Below the pieces are notes generated by a model. The model did not search any database. It was not told the origin of the DNA and worked only from the letters and a program-made list of their open reading frames with translations. A stretch of 31,638 nt of DNA from Bacillota bacterium. GTDB lineage: Bacteria > Bacillota > Clostridia > Saccharofermentanales > Saccharofermentanaceae. The position numbers were made by a program, and so were the translations under genes. Where the stretch lies: contig JAEWUD010000008.1 of NCBI GenBank assembly GCA_023397475.1, forward strand, positions 1 to 31,638, written 5' to 3'. This document shows, one piece after another, positions 1 to 7,951 of this stretch; the first letter of the stretch is position 1; the number at the start of each line of letters is the position of its first letter.

Positions 1-642
1 GGTTCCGTCCGCTTCGCGGTTGAACTGCGTGAATACCAGATTCCAGAACTCGACGAAACGATCGCAATCACAACCGACCTTACATTCGGGTGATCCGCAA
101 CCATACTCCTCGCCGCGATCAAAATAGATCTCGGAGCAAGGGCCGCAAGGACCTGTTCCATGCTCCCAGAAATTATCCGCCTTGCCAAGCTTCGCGATCT
201 TCGCTTCCGGGATGCCGACGACATCACGCCAGATTGCGAGAGCCTCATCGTCCTCCTCGTAGACAGAAGGATAGAGCCGGTCCGCGGGCATCTCCAGGAC
301 CTCGGTGCAAAACTCCCACGCCCACGGAATAATCTCAGCCTTAAAATAATCGCCGAATGAGAAATTGCCGAGCATCTCAAAATATGTTCCGTGTCTGGCC
401 GTGTGACCCACACGCTCGATGTCCGGTGTACGAATACACTTCTGACAGGTGGTGATACGCAGAGAAGGCGGAGTCTGGGCTCCGGTAAAATACGGCTTCA
501 GCGGCGTCATCCCCGCGTTGATCAGAAGAACCGACGGGTCGTTCTGCGGCACCAGCGAAAAGGACGGCAGCCGAAGGTGTCCCTTCGACGCAAAAAAAGA
601 CAGATACTTCTCGCGGATTTCATTGAGGCCAAGAGGTTTCAT
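1..642 (-). CDS. alaS: Alanyl-tRNA synthetase, N-terminal 214 codons (3' end outside the window)
   Basis: The reverse strand reads from an ATG at 642 without a stop to the left edge, giving 214 residues. The protein opens MKPLGLNEIREKYLSFFASK and continues with the class II catalytic core of alanyl-tRNA synthetase, including LLINAGMTPLKPYF, TGHTARH-type and EMLGNFSFGDYF segments and the GPCGPCSEIYFDRG motif. The enzyme charges tRNA-Ala in the cytoplasm; the family is about 870 residues long, so roughly three quarters lies outside. AGGAG sits 8 nt before the ATG, which fixes the start. No T-box motif (the TGGNACC type) is visible in the 190 nt upstream, so regulation by uncharged tRNA is not supported. 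Identity is certain from sequence; completeness cannot be judged. Confidence 0.95.
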   Translation of the reverse strand, partial: MKPLGLNEIREKYLSFFASKGHLRLPSFSLVPQNDPSVLLINAGMTPLKPYFTGAQTPPSLRITTCQKCIRTPDIERVGHTARHGTYFEMLGNFSFGDYFKAEIIPWAWEFCTEVLEMPADRLYPSVYEEDDEALAIWRDVVGIPEAKIAKLGKADNFWEHGTGPCGPCSEIYFDRGEEYGCGSPECKVGCDCDRFVEFWNLVFTQFNREADGT

Positions 643-735
643 TAGATTGATCTCCTATCTTTATGTTTCCGTCGAATACGAATGCACGCAATGCGTCCGT
701 AAAACTTACGAAATGACACATTTATTAGCCTCTAG

Positions 736-764
736 ATTCTACCGTAAACACGCAAGAAATGGAA
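736..764 (-). promoter_or_regulatory. Weak candidate promoter for alaS
   Basis: Reverse strand TAGAAT (736-741) matches the -10 consensus at five of six bases and lies about 95 nt before the alaS ATG. The hexamer 17 bp upstream (TTCCAT, 759-764) is a poor -35. This is an inference from motif and position only; transcription from the upstream genes is the alternative. Confidence 0.25.
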
Positions 765-789
765 TGCTTCGGACGGGTCCGCAGGCATT
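763..789 (-). terminator. Inverted repeat downstream of the MBL-fold gene, possible weak terminator
   Basis: AATGC and GCATT enclose a perfect CGGAC-CC-GTCCG hairpin, about 50 nt beyond the stop of the MBL-fold gene. The tail on the reverse strand is CCATTTCTTG, which has few consecutive Ts, so termination is doubtful. It may be only a structured spacer. Confidence 0.3.
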
Positions 790-836
790 TTCGCGTCAAA
801 ATACCATAATCCTGCATACGGATCGCACCGTACGCA

Positions 837-1607
837 TCAGATCACAAAGGTTTCTCCGTCCGCGGGAATCCGAAGCCGACTTGAATAACCATGTCTTTCG
901 GATGCGCGGCGAAGATCCGACCTTGCGAGCAGACAATGATTATAGGCTTCCATATGAACGGCGATCATTTGTGCATTCGGCAATGTCGACGCGATTTTTC
1001 GCGCGTCACAGACAGACATTGTTATTCTCCCGCCGACAAGAAACTGCGCGGCTCCGGCATAGAAAATAACCACATCGGGCTTGTGTCGACGAAGAAATTC
1101 CTCCACCTCATCACACCAAATCGTATCACCGGTGATGAATACAGAGGGTTCATCCTGGGCCTCCAGAAGAAAGCCGGATACATGCCCCATCTTTTCACCT
1201 GCCAGACCTTTGCCGTGATGTCCCACACATCTTCGAATCATTATACCCTCGAAATCCGAAGGTGTTTCGAGAGCGACAGGATGAAGAACTGAGAATCCAT
1301 ACCCTGAGAGCTTGTCCGTATCCTCCGGCTGACATACCAGCGGAGTGTTTTTATTTATGAGCTCAACCGCGCGAGGATCCAGGTGATCCATGTGCGTATG
1401 TGATATGAGAAGAAGGTCACTGTCCGTAGCGAGGACAGATAGCTCACGATCGGAAATAGGCAGTTCCACGATCGGATTCGGTCGTTTTCGCGGGGACGCC
1501 GCAATGGGTGGCAAGGATCCCTTGGGTGCGAAAACTGGATCTAACAGTATCTGTTGTCCGTGGTAATTCAGGACACACGAGGCATGTCGCAACAATTGAA
1601 ATTGCAT
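837..1607 (-). CDS. UlaG-like metallo-beta-lactamase-fold hydrolase
   Basis: This 256-residue protein has the metal-binding signature HTHMDH at residues 70-75, preceded by LLLIS as in the MBL fold. A second metal site is likely at ITGDT (Asp161), with later histidines at 130-131 and in VHMEAYNH (about 218-223). Overall it matches the UlaG/YtkL-type subgroup of cytoplasmic metal-dependent hydrolases, but the substrate cannot be read from sequence. The start is ATG at 1607 with GAGGAG about 6 nt upstream. It begins only 18 nt after the WYL regulator stop on the same strand, so the two are almost certainly co-transcribed and the hydrolase may be the regulator's target or partner. There is no signal peptide. 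Confidence 0.85.
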   Translation of the reverse strand: MQFQLLRHASCVLNYHGQQILLDPVFAPKGSLPPIAASPRKRPNPIVELPISDRELSVLATDSDLLLISHTHMDHLDPRAVELINKNTPLVCQPEDTDKLSGYGFSVLHPVALETPSDFEGIMIRRCVGHHGKGLAGEKMGHVSGFLLEAQDEPSVFITGDTIWCDEVEEFLRRHKPDVVIFYAGAAQFLVGGRITMSVCDARKIASTLPNAQMIAVHMEAYNHCLLARSDLRRASERHGYSSRLRIPADGETFVI

Positions 1608-1625
1608 GATAACTCCTCTTCGCGC

Positions 1626-2618
1626 TTATTCTTTCGCCGTCCCGATGGTGTCACGAACCTCGTCGAGAAGCTCCAAATACGCATTCGCGATACGTTCCGG
1701 TCGGATGATGACTGCCTTAGCTCCAAACTGGAACAGCCATCCGAAAAAAACCGGGCTGATCGCAACTTGAACATGAGCGATAAAATGGTCCGGTCCGTCC
1801 TTATGCACAGGCGTGTCTTTGCCAAATCGATCATACACAACATCGGACAGACTGTTGTCGAAGCGGATATCCACAAGGACCTTCTCACCGGCATACATAC
1901 TGAATGCGCTTCGTATATAATTGTTGATCTCATAGTCATCCGGTTTCGGATGAATCGACTTCGAAGTCATCGTTACCGACTGCATACGATCGATTCGGAA
2001 GGAACATACCTTGCCGTAACGCTCATAGTATCCGATCAAATAATACTTGTCTTCATTCCAAACAAGGTCATACGGACTGATCTCATACGACTCGCCCGCC
2101 CGACGCTGCTTAATGATCTTGTCGAATCCGGTTTCCGTATACTTACACGTAACGCGAACACCCTCGGCTATCGCGTCATGCAGTGTTCCCGTCGTGAAAT
2201 AGATGTGGTCGTTATTCGTCTTGACGCGACCGTTATAATGGACCTGCCGATTCAGTTCTCCCGCCAGTCGACGCCCCGCCAAAGACTCGATCTTCCGTAT
2301 TAATTTGTCCGTCTTTTCCGCCGAAACAAACCGGGCCGATTGCATCGCATCAACCAGAAGTCGTAACTCCGCCAGATCAAAGGTTCGATTCACAAGACAA
2401 TACTCGACCGGACGTTTGCGGTTCTTCTCAATCTCGAAGCCGGTCTCCTGTAAGGTTCGAATATCCCGATAGATGGATTTACGCTCCGCGGGAACACCCA
2501 TTTGCTCAAGATACTCGATAATCCGTGCCATGGTTACGCCGCGTTCAATATCCGTTTCTTCGTGGAACAGTTTGAGAAGATAGAGAATCTTGCGTCTGGG
2601 TTGTTCAGTTCCCGCCAT
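1626..2618 (-). CDS. WYL-domain transcriptional regulator (DeoR-type winged HTH)
   Basis: The 330-residue protein starts with a winged helix-turn-helix (about residues 8-70; RKSIYRDIRTLQETGFEI is the typical recognition region). A WYL domain follows at about 130-215, with SPYDLVWNEDKYYLIGYY and a FRIDRM ending, and then a WCX-type C-terminal extension (about 235-320). WYL proteins bind nucleotides, nucleic acid or other small ligands and control transcription, often of stress or defence genes. The ATG at 2618 has GGGGAGG 6 nt upstream. The gene leads the MBL-fold gene in one unit. The target is unknown; no obvious operator is visible in front of it. Confidence 0.88.
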   Translation of the reverse strand: MAGTEQPRRKILYLLKLFHEETDIERGVTMARIIEYLEQMGVPAERKSIYRDIRTLQETGFEIEKNRKRPVEYCLVNRTFDLAELRLLVDAMQSARFVSAEKTDKLIRKIESLAGRRLAGELNRQVHYNGRVKTNNDHIYFTTGTLHDAIAEGVRVTCKYTETGFDKIIKQRRAGESYEISPYDLVWNEDKYYLIGYYERYGKVCSFRIDRMQSVTMTSKSIHPKPDDYEINNYIRSAFSMYAGEKVLVDIRFDNSLSDVVYDRFGKDTPVHKDGPDHFIAHVQVAISPVFFGWLFQFGAKAVIIRPERIANAYLELLDEVRDTIGTAKE

Positions 2619-2679
2619 GTTTGCCTCCCCGGTGTCAGAGTATGCATTCCATATTATTATTTATGCAGATAAGGATTTT

Positions 2680-2700
2680 CGCAAGTAATTCTTGCGTTTT
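2680..2700. repeat. Short perfect inverted repeat in the leader of the WYL gene
   Basis: CGCAAG and CTTGCG are separated by TAATT (2680-2696). On the + strand TTTT follows directly, but no + strand gene ends here. On the reverse strand it lies between the small gene and the WYL gene, where it could be a weak hairpin in the transcript or an operator. No function can be assigned. Confidence 0.3.
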
Positions 2701-2739
2701 GTATGTATTTCTATTGATGCTTTGTGTATGCTACTCCGA

Positions 2740-2895
2740 TTATTGAAAGAAAATCCCGGAATCGTCATCAGATAGCTCTGCGACAGTGTAGTCAACGAGC
2801 AGAAAGTCCTCCTCGTCTGAGTTCTTGTGAACGCTCCGATCGTCGGATGATTTCTTCTTCTCCGCAAGGCGTTTCTTATGATTGATCCAACACAT
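2740..2895 (-). CDS. Small highly charged protein, 51 residues, unknown function
   Basis: A reverse-strand frame runs from ATG at 2895 to TAA at 2740 and encodes 51 residues beginning MCWINHKKRLAEKKK. It is preceded by GAGGAAGGA about 9 nt before the ATG, a good ribosome site. The N-terminal third is basic (Lys/Arg rich). The C-terminal half is acidic (SDEEDFLL and ELSDDDSG) and ends GIFFQ. There is no membrane segment or signal peptide, and only one Cys and two His. It lies upstream of the WYL gene on the same strand with a 121-nt gap, so it could belong to that unit. I do not recognise the family. The evidence that it is real is the ribosome site, the composition and a position not overlapped by another gene. 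Confidence 0.55.
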   Translation of the reverse strand: MCWINHKKRLAEKKKSSDDRSVHKNSDEEDFLLVDYTVAELSDDDSGIFFQ

Positions 2896-3044
2896 AGAAC
2901 ACAATCCTTCCTCTGCAGATCCAGATATGTCTCAGAAATACTACAGCATGCAATTACATTCTCTCACATCTCGATTCTAGTCCCTCACCTGTCCCTTTTA
3001 CGGGTCACCCTCTCGAATCTGAATGATTTTCAATACAATTCTGA

Positions 3045-3074
3045 TTGACAAACATTTGTTCTCTTTTGTACAAT
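3045..3074 (+). promoter_or_regulatory. Sigma-A promoter for the nitroreductase gene
   Basis: TTGACA (3045-3050, perfect) and TACAAT (3069-3074, five of six) are separated by 18 bp, and the coding start is about 45 nt beyond the predicted transcription start. Because the promoter lies inside the longest possible open frame, it rules out the upstream in-frame start at 3045. Confidence 0.85.
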
Positions 3075-3125
3075 ATAGGTGTTTGCGTAAGTTATGTTCG
3101 CCTTTTCGCGCATAAGGAGGATAAT

Positions 3126-3752
3126 ATGGAATTCTATGATGTAATTTCTCATCGACATACGATTCGGGATTTCTCGAACCGAGAAGTAGCGGACGATATA
3201 CTCCAACGCGTAATTGCGGCGGGGCTTAAGGCTCCGACGAATGATCACATGCGCTGCTGGGAATTCATTGTGGTGCGGGATCGCGAGAAGATCTCCACTC
3301 TTTTACGAACAATTCCGAAGACGTTTGATTCTGAACAGCTCGCGGATATTTTCCGGAACTGGGATATCAACGATCCGATTCAACAAGCGATGTACGCCGA
3401 CGGTATTCCGAAGCAACACGCGATGCTCCTCTCGTCCGGATGCCTTGTCCTTCCACTCTACAAGCAGAGTGGGGACCTGTTGAAGCCGGACTCGCTCTCA
3501 TCCCTTAATGCCTTTGCATCGATCTGGTGTTGTGTTGAGAACATGCTTCTCGCGGCAACGTATGAGGGACTCGGCGTCGCGCTCCGCATCCCATTCTCCG
3601 AGGATTCAGCGAATATCCTCGCAATTACCGGACACCCGCCGGAATATGTCGTGCCTTGCATGCTGGCATTTGGCTATCCCTCCGAAGATGCCCCGGCGAT
3701 CCGTCAATTCGAGCCGGATGTGCAGACGAAGATCCACCTCGACACCTGGTAA
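3126..3752 (+). CDS. Nitroreductase-family FMN-dependent oxidoreductase
   Basis: The 208-residue protein opens MEFYDVISHRHTIRDFSNRE, the conserved N-terminal FMN-binding region of nitroreductases. It continues with LKAPTNDHMRCWEFIVVRDR, where the family usually has APSxxNxQPW. A later helix (residues about 135-160, SSLNAFASIWCCVENMLLAA) and GLGVALRIPF also match. Such proteins use FMN and NAD(P)H to reduce nitro, quinone or other electrophilic compounds; the natural substrate is unknown. The ATG at 3126 follows AAGGAGG (3114-3120). The stop is 12 nt from the convergent DUF6179-like gene and no terminator lies between them, so the two transcripts may overlap. It has its own promoter and appears to be monocistronic. 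Confidence 0.85.
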   Translation: MEFYDVISHRHTIRDFSNREVADDILQRVIAAGLKAPTNDHMRCWEFIVVRDREKISTLLRTIPKTFDSEQLADIFRNWDINDPIQQAMYADGIPKQHAMLLSSGCLVLPLYKQSGDLLKPDSLSSLNAFASIWCCVENMLLAATYEGLGVALRIPFSEDSANILAITGHPPEYVVPCMLAFGYPSEDAPAIRQFEPDVQTKIHLDTW

Positions 3753-3764
3753 GGGATCGGGAAT

Positions 3765-5606
3765 TTACGTAGGCTCACTCACATCACGACCGAGGATCGG
3801 TTCCGCCTGATCGTCCATTTGCATAAGCAGGTCCTTCTCCGTACCCGTCAAGGTAGCGAGAAAGGCCTCTTTTTCACCGTCCATCCAGAAGTCCTCACGC
3901 AAAAGATCCAACAGGTCACTTGCGCTTCGCACTCTCTCACGAATGATGCCAGCCTGCTCCCGTGTATCCTCAGCAGTCGCAAGATCCTCAAGAAGCTTCG
4001 TATAGTCTTCGTCAGACATCTTCTCCCCTTCGGTAAAATACACTTCTTCAGATCTTCGCGACAGAGCGTTGCGCGGAATGAAAAGAATCAGATTGCGAGC
4101 ACTGTGATTCAGTATCGCACTCTCGAAAAGAACCACCCATCGATCCGCGATCTCGCCGAGATAGCTTGCATAGTCCTCCCCGGCGTTGATCTCTCGAATC
4201 AGATGTCGCGAGATTCTCCCGAGGGCTTCGTGGCACTCCGAGAGTGACATGGCCGCGAGAAGGTCGAGAATCGGTTCATATGCCTCCTTCGGCCGAAGCC
4301 AAGCGGAAAAAATCACCTCCGCCGAAGCATCTGCATCGCGTGCAAATAACTCGCCCGGCAAACGGCCTTCGGCATCCAACGCCAGCGTGGCGGCAAAGGC
4401 CTGATTCATCCAGATCTCGAAGAAGTTCATCGGGAAGGAAGAGATCTGCATATCGTATTTCTGTTCATACGCTGCGACTAGCTGCTCAAACAAGTCGTAC
4501 GGGGTTCGGGACATCGTGTGAATCTCGATGCGAAGCCGGCGAAGATAGGTATGCATATAAATAATCCCCGGCGCCTCATCCACCTCAATAGCCGTGGGAT
4601 AATCCAAGAGGCAAGGGCACTCATGCGCCGCATATTGCGGATCATACAAGAGAAAAAACTGTCTGATCTCACGGTAGAATGTTCCGTAGAACGTGTCGAG
4701 CGGGATCTTGGGAGATCTCTCGATCAGTTCCTCATAAATATCCAAAGCTTCCCGGTAAAGGGCGGAAAGACGAATCTGTCCCTCATGGAATGCGCGAAAA
4801 ACATCTCTTCGCCGGAGGGACGCATCCTCACACAGCGAGATGGTGTAGCGGATGGAGGAGAGAATCTGCGTCGCTGTTTTTTCGGATACGGAAGACACAT
4901 CCTCTCCGACGAAACGAATCAACTCTGAGCGAACCAGAAGCAGCAAAGCCTCTTCACGGGATTTCGCATCACTTTTCGAGGCGACCAAGGCATCCGCGGT
5001 CTCAGGGGATAGCGAATCCTGTTTGCTGCCGCGAATCACAAAACTCTTGCGCAACATCGGTTCTTCACCCGGACCCGGCAAGATAAGATCTGTATCCTCC
5101 GGAGGCTGATCCCCTTCCTGATCGAAGCTGTCCACGAGACCAATGACATCGTCGTAACCGTAATCCAAATCACGACCCAAGGTAAAATTCTTTACGATAC
5201 GGTCCGAAGCGGTGCCGCGGAGAAGATTAAGATCCCCGGCGCAGAAATGGTCAAAATATCGCATCACCGCGGATAGAATATCCGACTCGGAGACGAAGTC
5301 ATCCGTAGAATTTTGAATTTGCAAGATCGCATCGAAGAGTTCAACGACTGTCTGCGCCAGAGTATCCCTCTCAATATACCGGGACTCGGCTGCCATTGCC
5401 AGCAAGCGATTCATCAGCTGCATGGACCACTGCAGACGTCCGCGACCCTCAAGAGACTGTTGACGGGCTTCGATCAGTTCATTGATTTGTCCGGGCGCGA
5501 GATAGGTACCCGTTTCCTTGAGCTCTTCATTCAATTCGAGGAGAAACCTGCGTTCATTCTCATGAACCAGGCGAAGACTTCTGGGAATTTTATCATAAGA
5601 ATTCAA
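3765..5606 (-). CDS. DUF6179-like protein, last gene of the sugar-sensor operon
   Basis: The 613-residue protein is soluble and mostly helical, with no signal peptide or membrane segment. From memory, the middle part matches DUF6179 proteins of Clostridia: an ATQILSSIRYTISL-like helix at about 244-258, a DPQYAAHE motif at 322-329, a DYP motif at 335-337, then LRRL and a long helical region. The family has no known function. The start is TTG at 5606, overlapping the TGA of the upstream lipoprotein gene (TTGA), with GGGGAA as a weak ribosome site; the first internal Met is residue 62. That coupling ties its production to the sensor operon. Family assignment is by recollection of motifs and needs a profile search. 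An acidic, poorly conserved stretch lies at about 155-185. Confidence 0.6.
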   Translation of the reverse strand: MNSYDKIPRSLRLVHENERRFLLELNEELKETGTYLAPGQINELIEARQQSLEGRGRLQWSMQLMNRLLAMAAESRYIERDTLAQTVVELFDAILQIQNSTDDFVSESDILSAVMRYFDHFCAGDLNLLRGTASDRIVKNFTLGRDLDYGYDDVIGLVDSFDQEGDQPPEDTDLILPGPGEEPMLRKSFVIRGSKQDSLSPETADALVASKSDAKSREEALLLLVRSELIRFVGEDVSSVSEKTATQILSSIRYTISLCEDASLRRRDVFRAFHEGQIRLSALYREALDIYEELIERSPKIPLDTFYGTFYREIRQFFLLYDPQYAAHECPCLLDYPTAIEVDEAPGIIYMHTYLRRLRIEIHTMSRTPYDLFEQLVAAYEQKYDMQISSFPMNFFEIWMNQAFAATLALDAEGRLPGELFARDADASAEVIFSAWLRPKEAYEPILDLLAAMSLSECHEALGRISRHLIREINAGEDYASYLGEIADRWVVLFESAILNHSARNLILFIPRNALSRRSEEVYFTEGEKMSDEDYTKLLEDLATAEDTREQAGIIRERVRSASDLLDLLREDFWMDGEKEAFLATLTGTEKDLLMQMDDQAEPILGRDVSEPT

Positions 5607-6673
5607 TTGGATTCCCCGCTTTCATCGGTTGTTTTCTTAACATTCAGATAGACATCTTCACGCAGATGGAAGCCGCTGTCGATAATAATTTCGTCGATAT
5701 TCTCTTTGGTAACCGCTATCGGAGCGAGAGCGTAGTACGGAACATCCGAAGATCCGTCATTGATCACGTCCTTGATCTGCGGTGGAACATCACCCTTCGC
5801 CAGAATAACTGCGTACTCCGCGGCAGTCTTCGCAAGCTCGTCGACCGGCTTGAAAACCGTCATTGCCTGTGTTCCTTCGACAATGCGTTGACACGCGGCG
5901 AGATCCGCATCTTGTCCGACGAGAACGACGCTACCCGCCAATCGATTCTCCGCCAGTGCACGGAAGGCCTGTGTCGCCAGATCGTCGTTACCGCACATCA
6001 CCGCATTGACATCCGGATTGAGAGTCAGTCCCTTGTTGAGGCTTGTAAACGCAAGATCCGATTTCCATCCGTCGCAGTAATCCGTGTAGACTACTTTCAG
6101 TTCGGTTCCCTCCAGCGTATTTCGAAAACCATCTTCAATCATGAGAACATTATTATCGCTTGTCGGTCCGTTAATCGCGAAAACATTGCCGCCTTCCGGA
6201 AGATTCGCAACGATAGCTTCACCCATCAGTCGACCGACCTCCGCGTTATCAAAGGAGATATACAAATCGACATCTGCGTTTCGTATCAGACGATCATACG
6301 CGATAACCTTTATTCCGGCATTTTTTGCGGAACGGATGGCATCCTTCAACGTATCGCAGTCGACGGCGATGATTACGATCACATCCATTTGCTTCCTGAT
6401 GAAGTATTCAATCTGCGACTCTTGTTCATCGACACTGCCGTTCGCATTCTGTACATTCACCTCGGCTCCCAGATCCGAGGCTGTCGCAACGAATACGTCG
6501 CGGTCCCGAATCCATCGCTCGATAATGTAGGAGTCAAACGTGATACCGATTTGAATCTCCGCCTTATCCTCCGGCTGCGACTCCAGAAGCACCTGATCGG
6601 ATCCTCTGCAACCGGTCATCGTGAACAGACAGATAACCGCGAGCAGCAACGCATACGTTTTACCGTGGCTCAT
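5603..6673 (-). CDS. XylF-like sugar-binding lipoprotein (periplasmic-binding fold)
   Basis: The 356-residue protein has a lipoprotein signal peptide ending in the lipobox FTMTGC, so Cys22 would carry the lipid anchor on the outer face of the membrane. The rest is a type 1 periplasmic-binding fold of the XylF/ChvE group, with IQIGITFDSYIIERWIRDRD, a conserved IAYDRLI segment and VLVGQDADLAACQRIVEGTQ. Such proteins bind xylose or related monosaccharides. Its ATG lies inside the response-regulator stop (ATGA), with AAGGAGG 7 nt upstream. No ABC ATPase or permease gene follows. It may therefore serve the distant MmsA/MmsB importer or act with the kinase as a ligand sensor. Ligand identity is inferred from the family and the nearby xyl genes. 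Confidence 0.85.
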   Translation of the reverse strand: MSHGKTYALLLAVICLFTMTGCRGSDQVLLESQPEDKAEIQIGITFDSYIIERWIRDRDVFVATASDLGAEVNVQNANGSVDEQESQIEYFIRKQMDVIVIIAVDCDTLKDAIRSAKNAGIKVIAYDRLIRNADVDLYISFDNAEVGRLMGEAIVANLPEGGNVFAINGPTSDNNVLMIEDGFRNTLEGTELKVVYTDYCDGWKSDLAFTSLNKGLTLNPDVNAVMCGNDDLATQAFRALAENRLAGSVVLVGQDADLAACQRIVEGTQAMTVFKPVDELAKTAAEYAVILAKGDVPPQIKDVINDGSSDVPYYALAPIAVTKENIDEIIIDSGFHLREDVYLNVKKTTDESGESN

Positions 6674-7926
6674 CTCTTCGCCTCCTTATACTCTTCCGGC
6701 AGCATTCCGAACTGTTTTCTGAACAACCTTCCAAAGTAATTCGGATCAATATATCCGCAAGAGGCACAGACTTCTTTGATACTGAGGACAGGATCAAGAA
6801 GAAGCCTCGCGGCAGCTTCCATTCGAACGCGGGTGATATATTCGACGAAGCTCTCTCCGGTTTTTTCGCGAAAAATCCGAGAGAAAAAATACGGACTGAT
6901 GCCGACGATCTCCGCGACGCTCTCGGCCGAGATCTCCCGTGAAAAATTCTTCGCAACGTACTCCATCGCCGGACACAAGACCTTATCAAAGTCCTGAACC
7001 GCACAAATATCATCATGATGACATACCGTCCGGCCGCAGTTTCGCAGGGATCGGATCGCTTCTTTGTAGGAGACAAGTGCATCTCCGAAGCTCTGCGTCG
7101 ATCCGATGCCGACGCGGAATCGAAGGTCGACCCTCGCCTTCAGCCTACGGATCAAGTGCAATGCCTTCTCGATCATCACGATGCGGTCTGCCACCGTTCC
7201 TCCGTCTCCCGTACGGGCAACAAAGGATACCATTCGATTACTCATCACCGGGCCGGTAACGGCATCGAAGGTCTGGCGGAGAAGATCGCGAAAAGCTGTC
7301 TCGTGCTCAAAGGCCTTCACGCCGGCACCGATCGGGTTCGAGAGAACGCCATCCCGCTCCTCATCCCCCCACTCGATGACAACCGCCTGCAGATAATCTT
7401 CCCGTATATCCAGAAGTTCCTTGTATGTATCGGCTCGCCCGGCGAAATCCTCGGGCAAAAGAATCGAGTAGATAAGACCGCTCTCAAAAATCGGCAAGAC
7501 GGCGGCCATCCGCTCGCGCACCTTCAGATTGTCATTGATCTTCATGCGATTCTCATCGACCATGCGCATGGCGCGAAGCAACACATCAACGAAAGTCCGA
7601 TGATTGACGGGTTTTGTGAGATATTCGATAACGCCGAGGTTAATCGCCTCTTTTGCGAAAGAGAAGCGGTCAAAGGCTGTTACAATAACGAACAGCGTGA
7701 AATCGTTATATTTTCGGATCTCCTGCATCGCCTGGATTCCGTTCAATCCGGGCATCTGAATGTCGAGAAATGCGATATCCGGACGCAGCCGCTCTGCAGC
7801 CTCAACCGCCGCGCGACCGGTCTTGACGCATTCGACGGTACACTCACCGGGGAAGTTTTTTAGAATCAGTGCCTTAAGGGATTCGAGCATAATTCCCTCA
7901 TCGTCGGCAAGAAGAATCGTATACAT
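6670..7926 (-). CDS. YesN-type response regulator (receiver plus AraC DNA-binding domain)
   Basis: The 418-residue protein has an N-terminal receiver domain with Asp8/Asp9, the phospho-acceptor Asp55 in IAFLDIQMPG and Lys106 in EYLTKP. A linker (about 130-310) follows, then a C-terminal AraC/XylS double helix-turn-helix (about 318-418; SAESVAEIVGISPYFFSRIF and CGYIDPNYFGRLFRKQFG). In this family phosphorylation by a YesM-type kinase lets the protein activate transport or sugar-utilisation promoters. The gene follows the kinase with a 25-nt gap, and its stop overlaps the start of the XylF-like gene (ATGA). Its likely targets are sugar importers; the paired dyads upstream of chvE are a candidate site. 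Function is certain at family level; the regulon is inferred. Confidence 0.93.
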   Translation of the reverse strand: MYTILLADDEGIMLESLKALILKNFPGECTVECVKTGRAAVEAAERLRPDIAFLDIQMPGLNGIQAMQEIRKYNDFTLFVIVTAFDRFSFAKEAINLGVIEYLTKPVNHRTFVDVLLRAMRMVDENRMKINDNLKVRERMAAVLPIFESGLIYSILLPEDFAGRADTYKELLDIREDYLQAVVIEWGDEERDGVLSNPIGAGVKAFEHETAFRDLLRQTFDAVTGPVMSNRMVSFVARTGDGGTVADRIVMIEKALHLIRRLKARVDLRFRVGIGSTQSFGDALVSYKEAIRSLRNCGRTVCHHDDICAVQDFDKVLCPAMEYVAKNFSREISAESVAEIVGISPYFFSRIFREKTGESFVEYITRVRMEAAARLLLDPVLSIKEVCASCGYIDPNYFGRLFRKQFGMLPEEYKEAKR

Positions 7927-7951
7927 GTGGCTACCCCCTTATGTCCTACCG

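Noticed and set aside
643..836. T-box riboswitch in the alaS leader
   Set aside because: The TGGNACC antiterminator motif and the following terminator are not visible on the reverse strand.
2661..2867. A 68-codon reverse frame upstream of the WYL gene
   Set aside because: It overlaps the 51-codon frame, has an Arg/Thr/Ser-rich random-looking product and no ribosome site.
3002..3010. GGGTCACCC dyad and GTCCC direct repeats upstream of the nitroreductase promoter
   Set aside because: They are short and lie 35 bp or more upstream of the -35 without a second copy. I could not support an operator.
5666..6739. A 357-codon + strand frame opposite the XylF-like gene
   Set aside because: It mirrors the lipoprotein gene and has no family signature.
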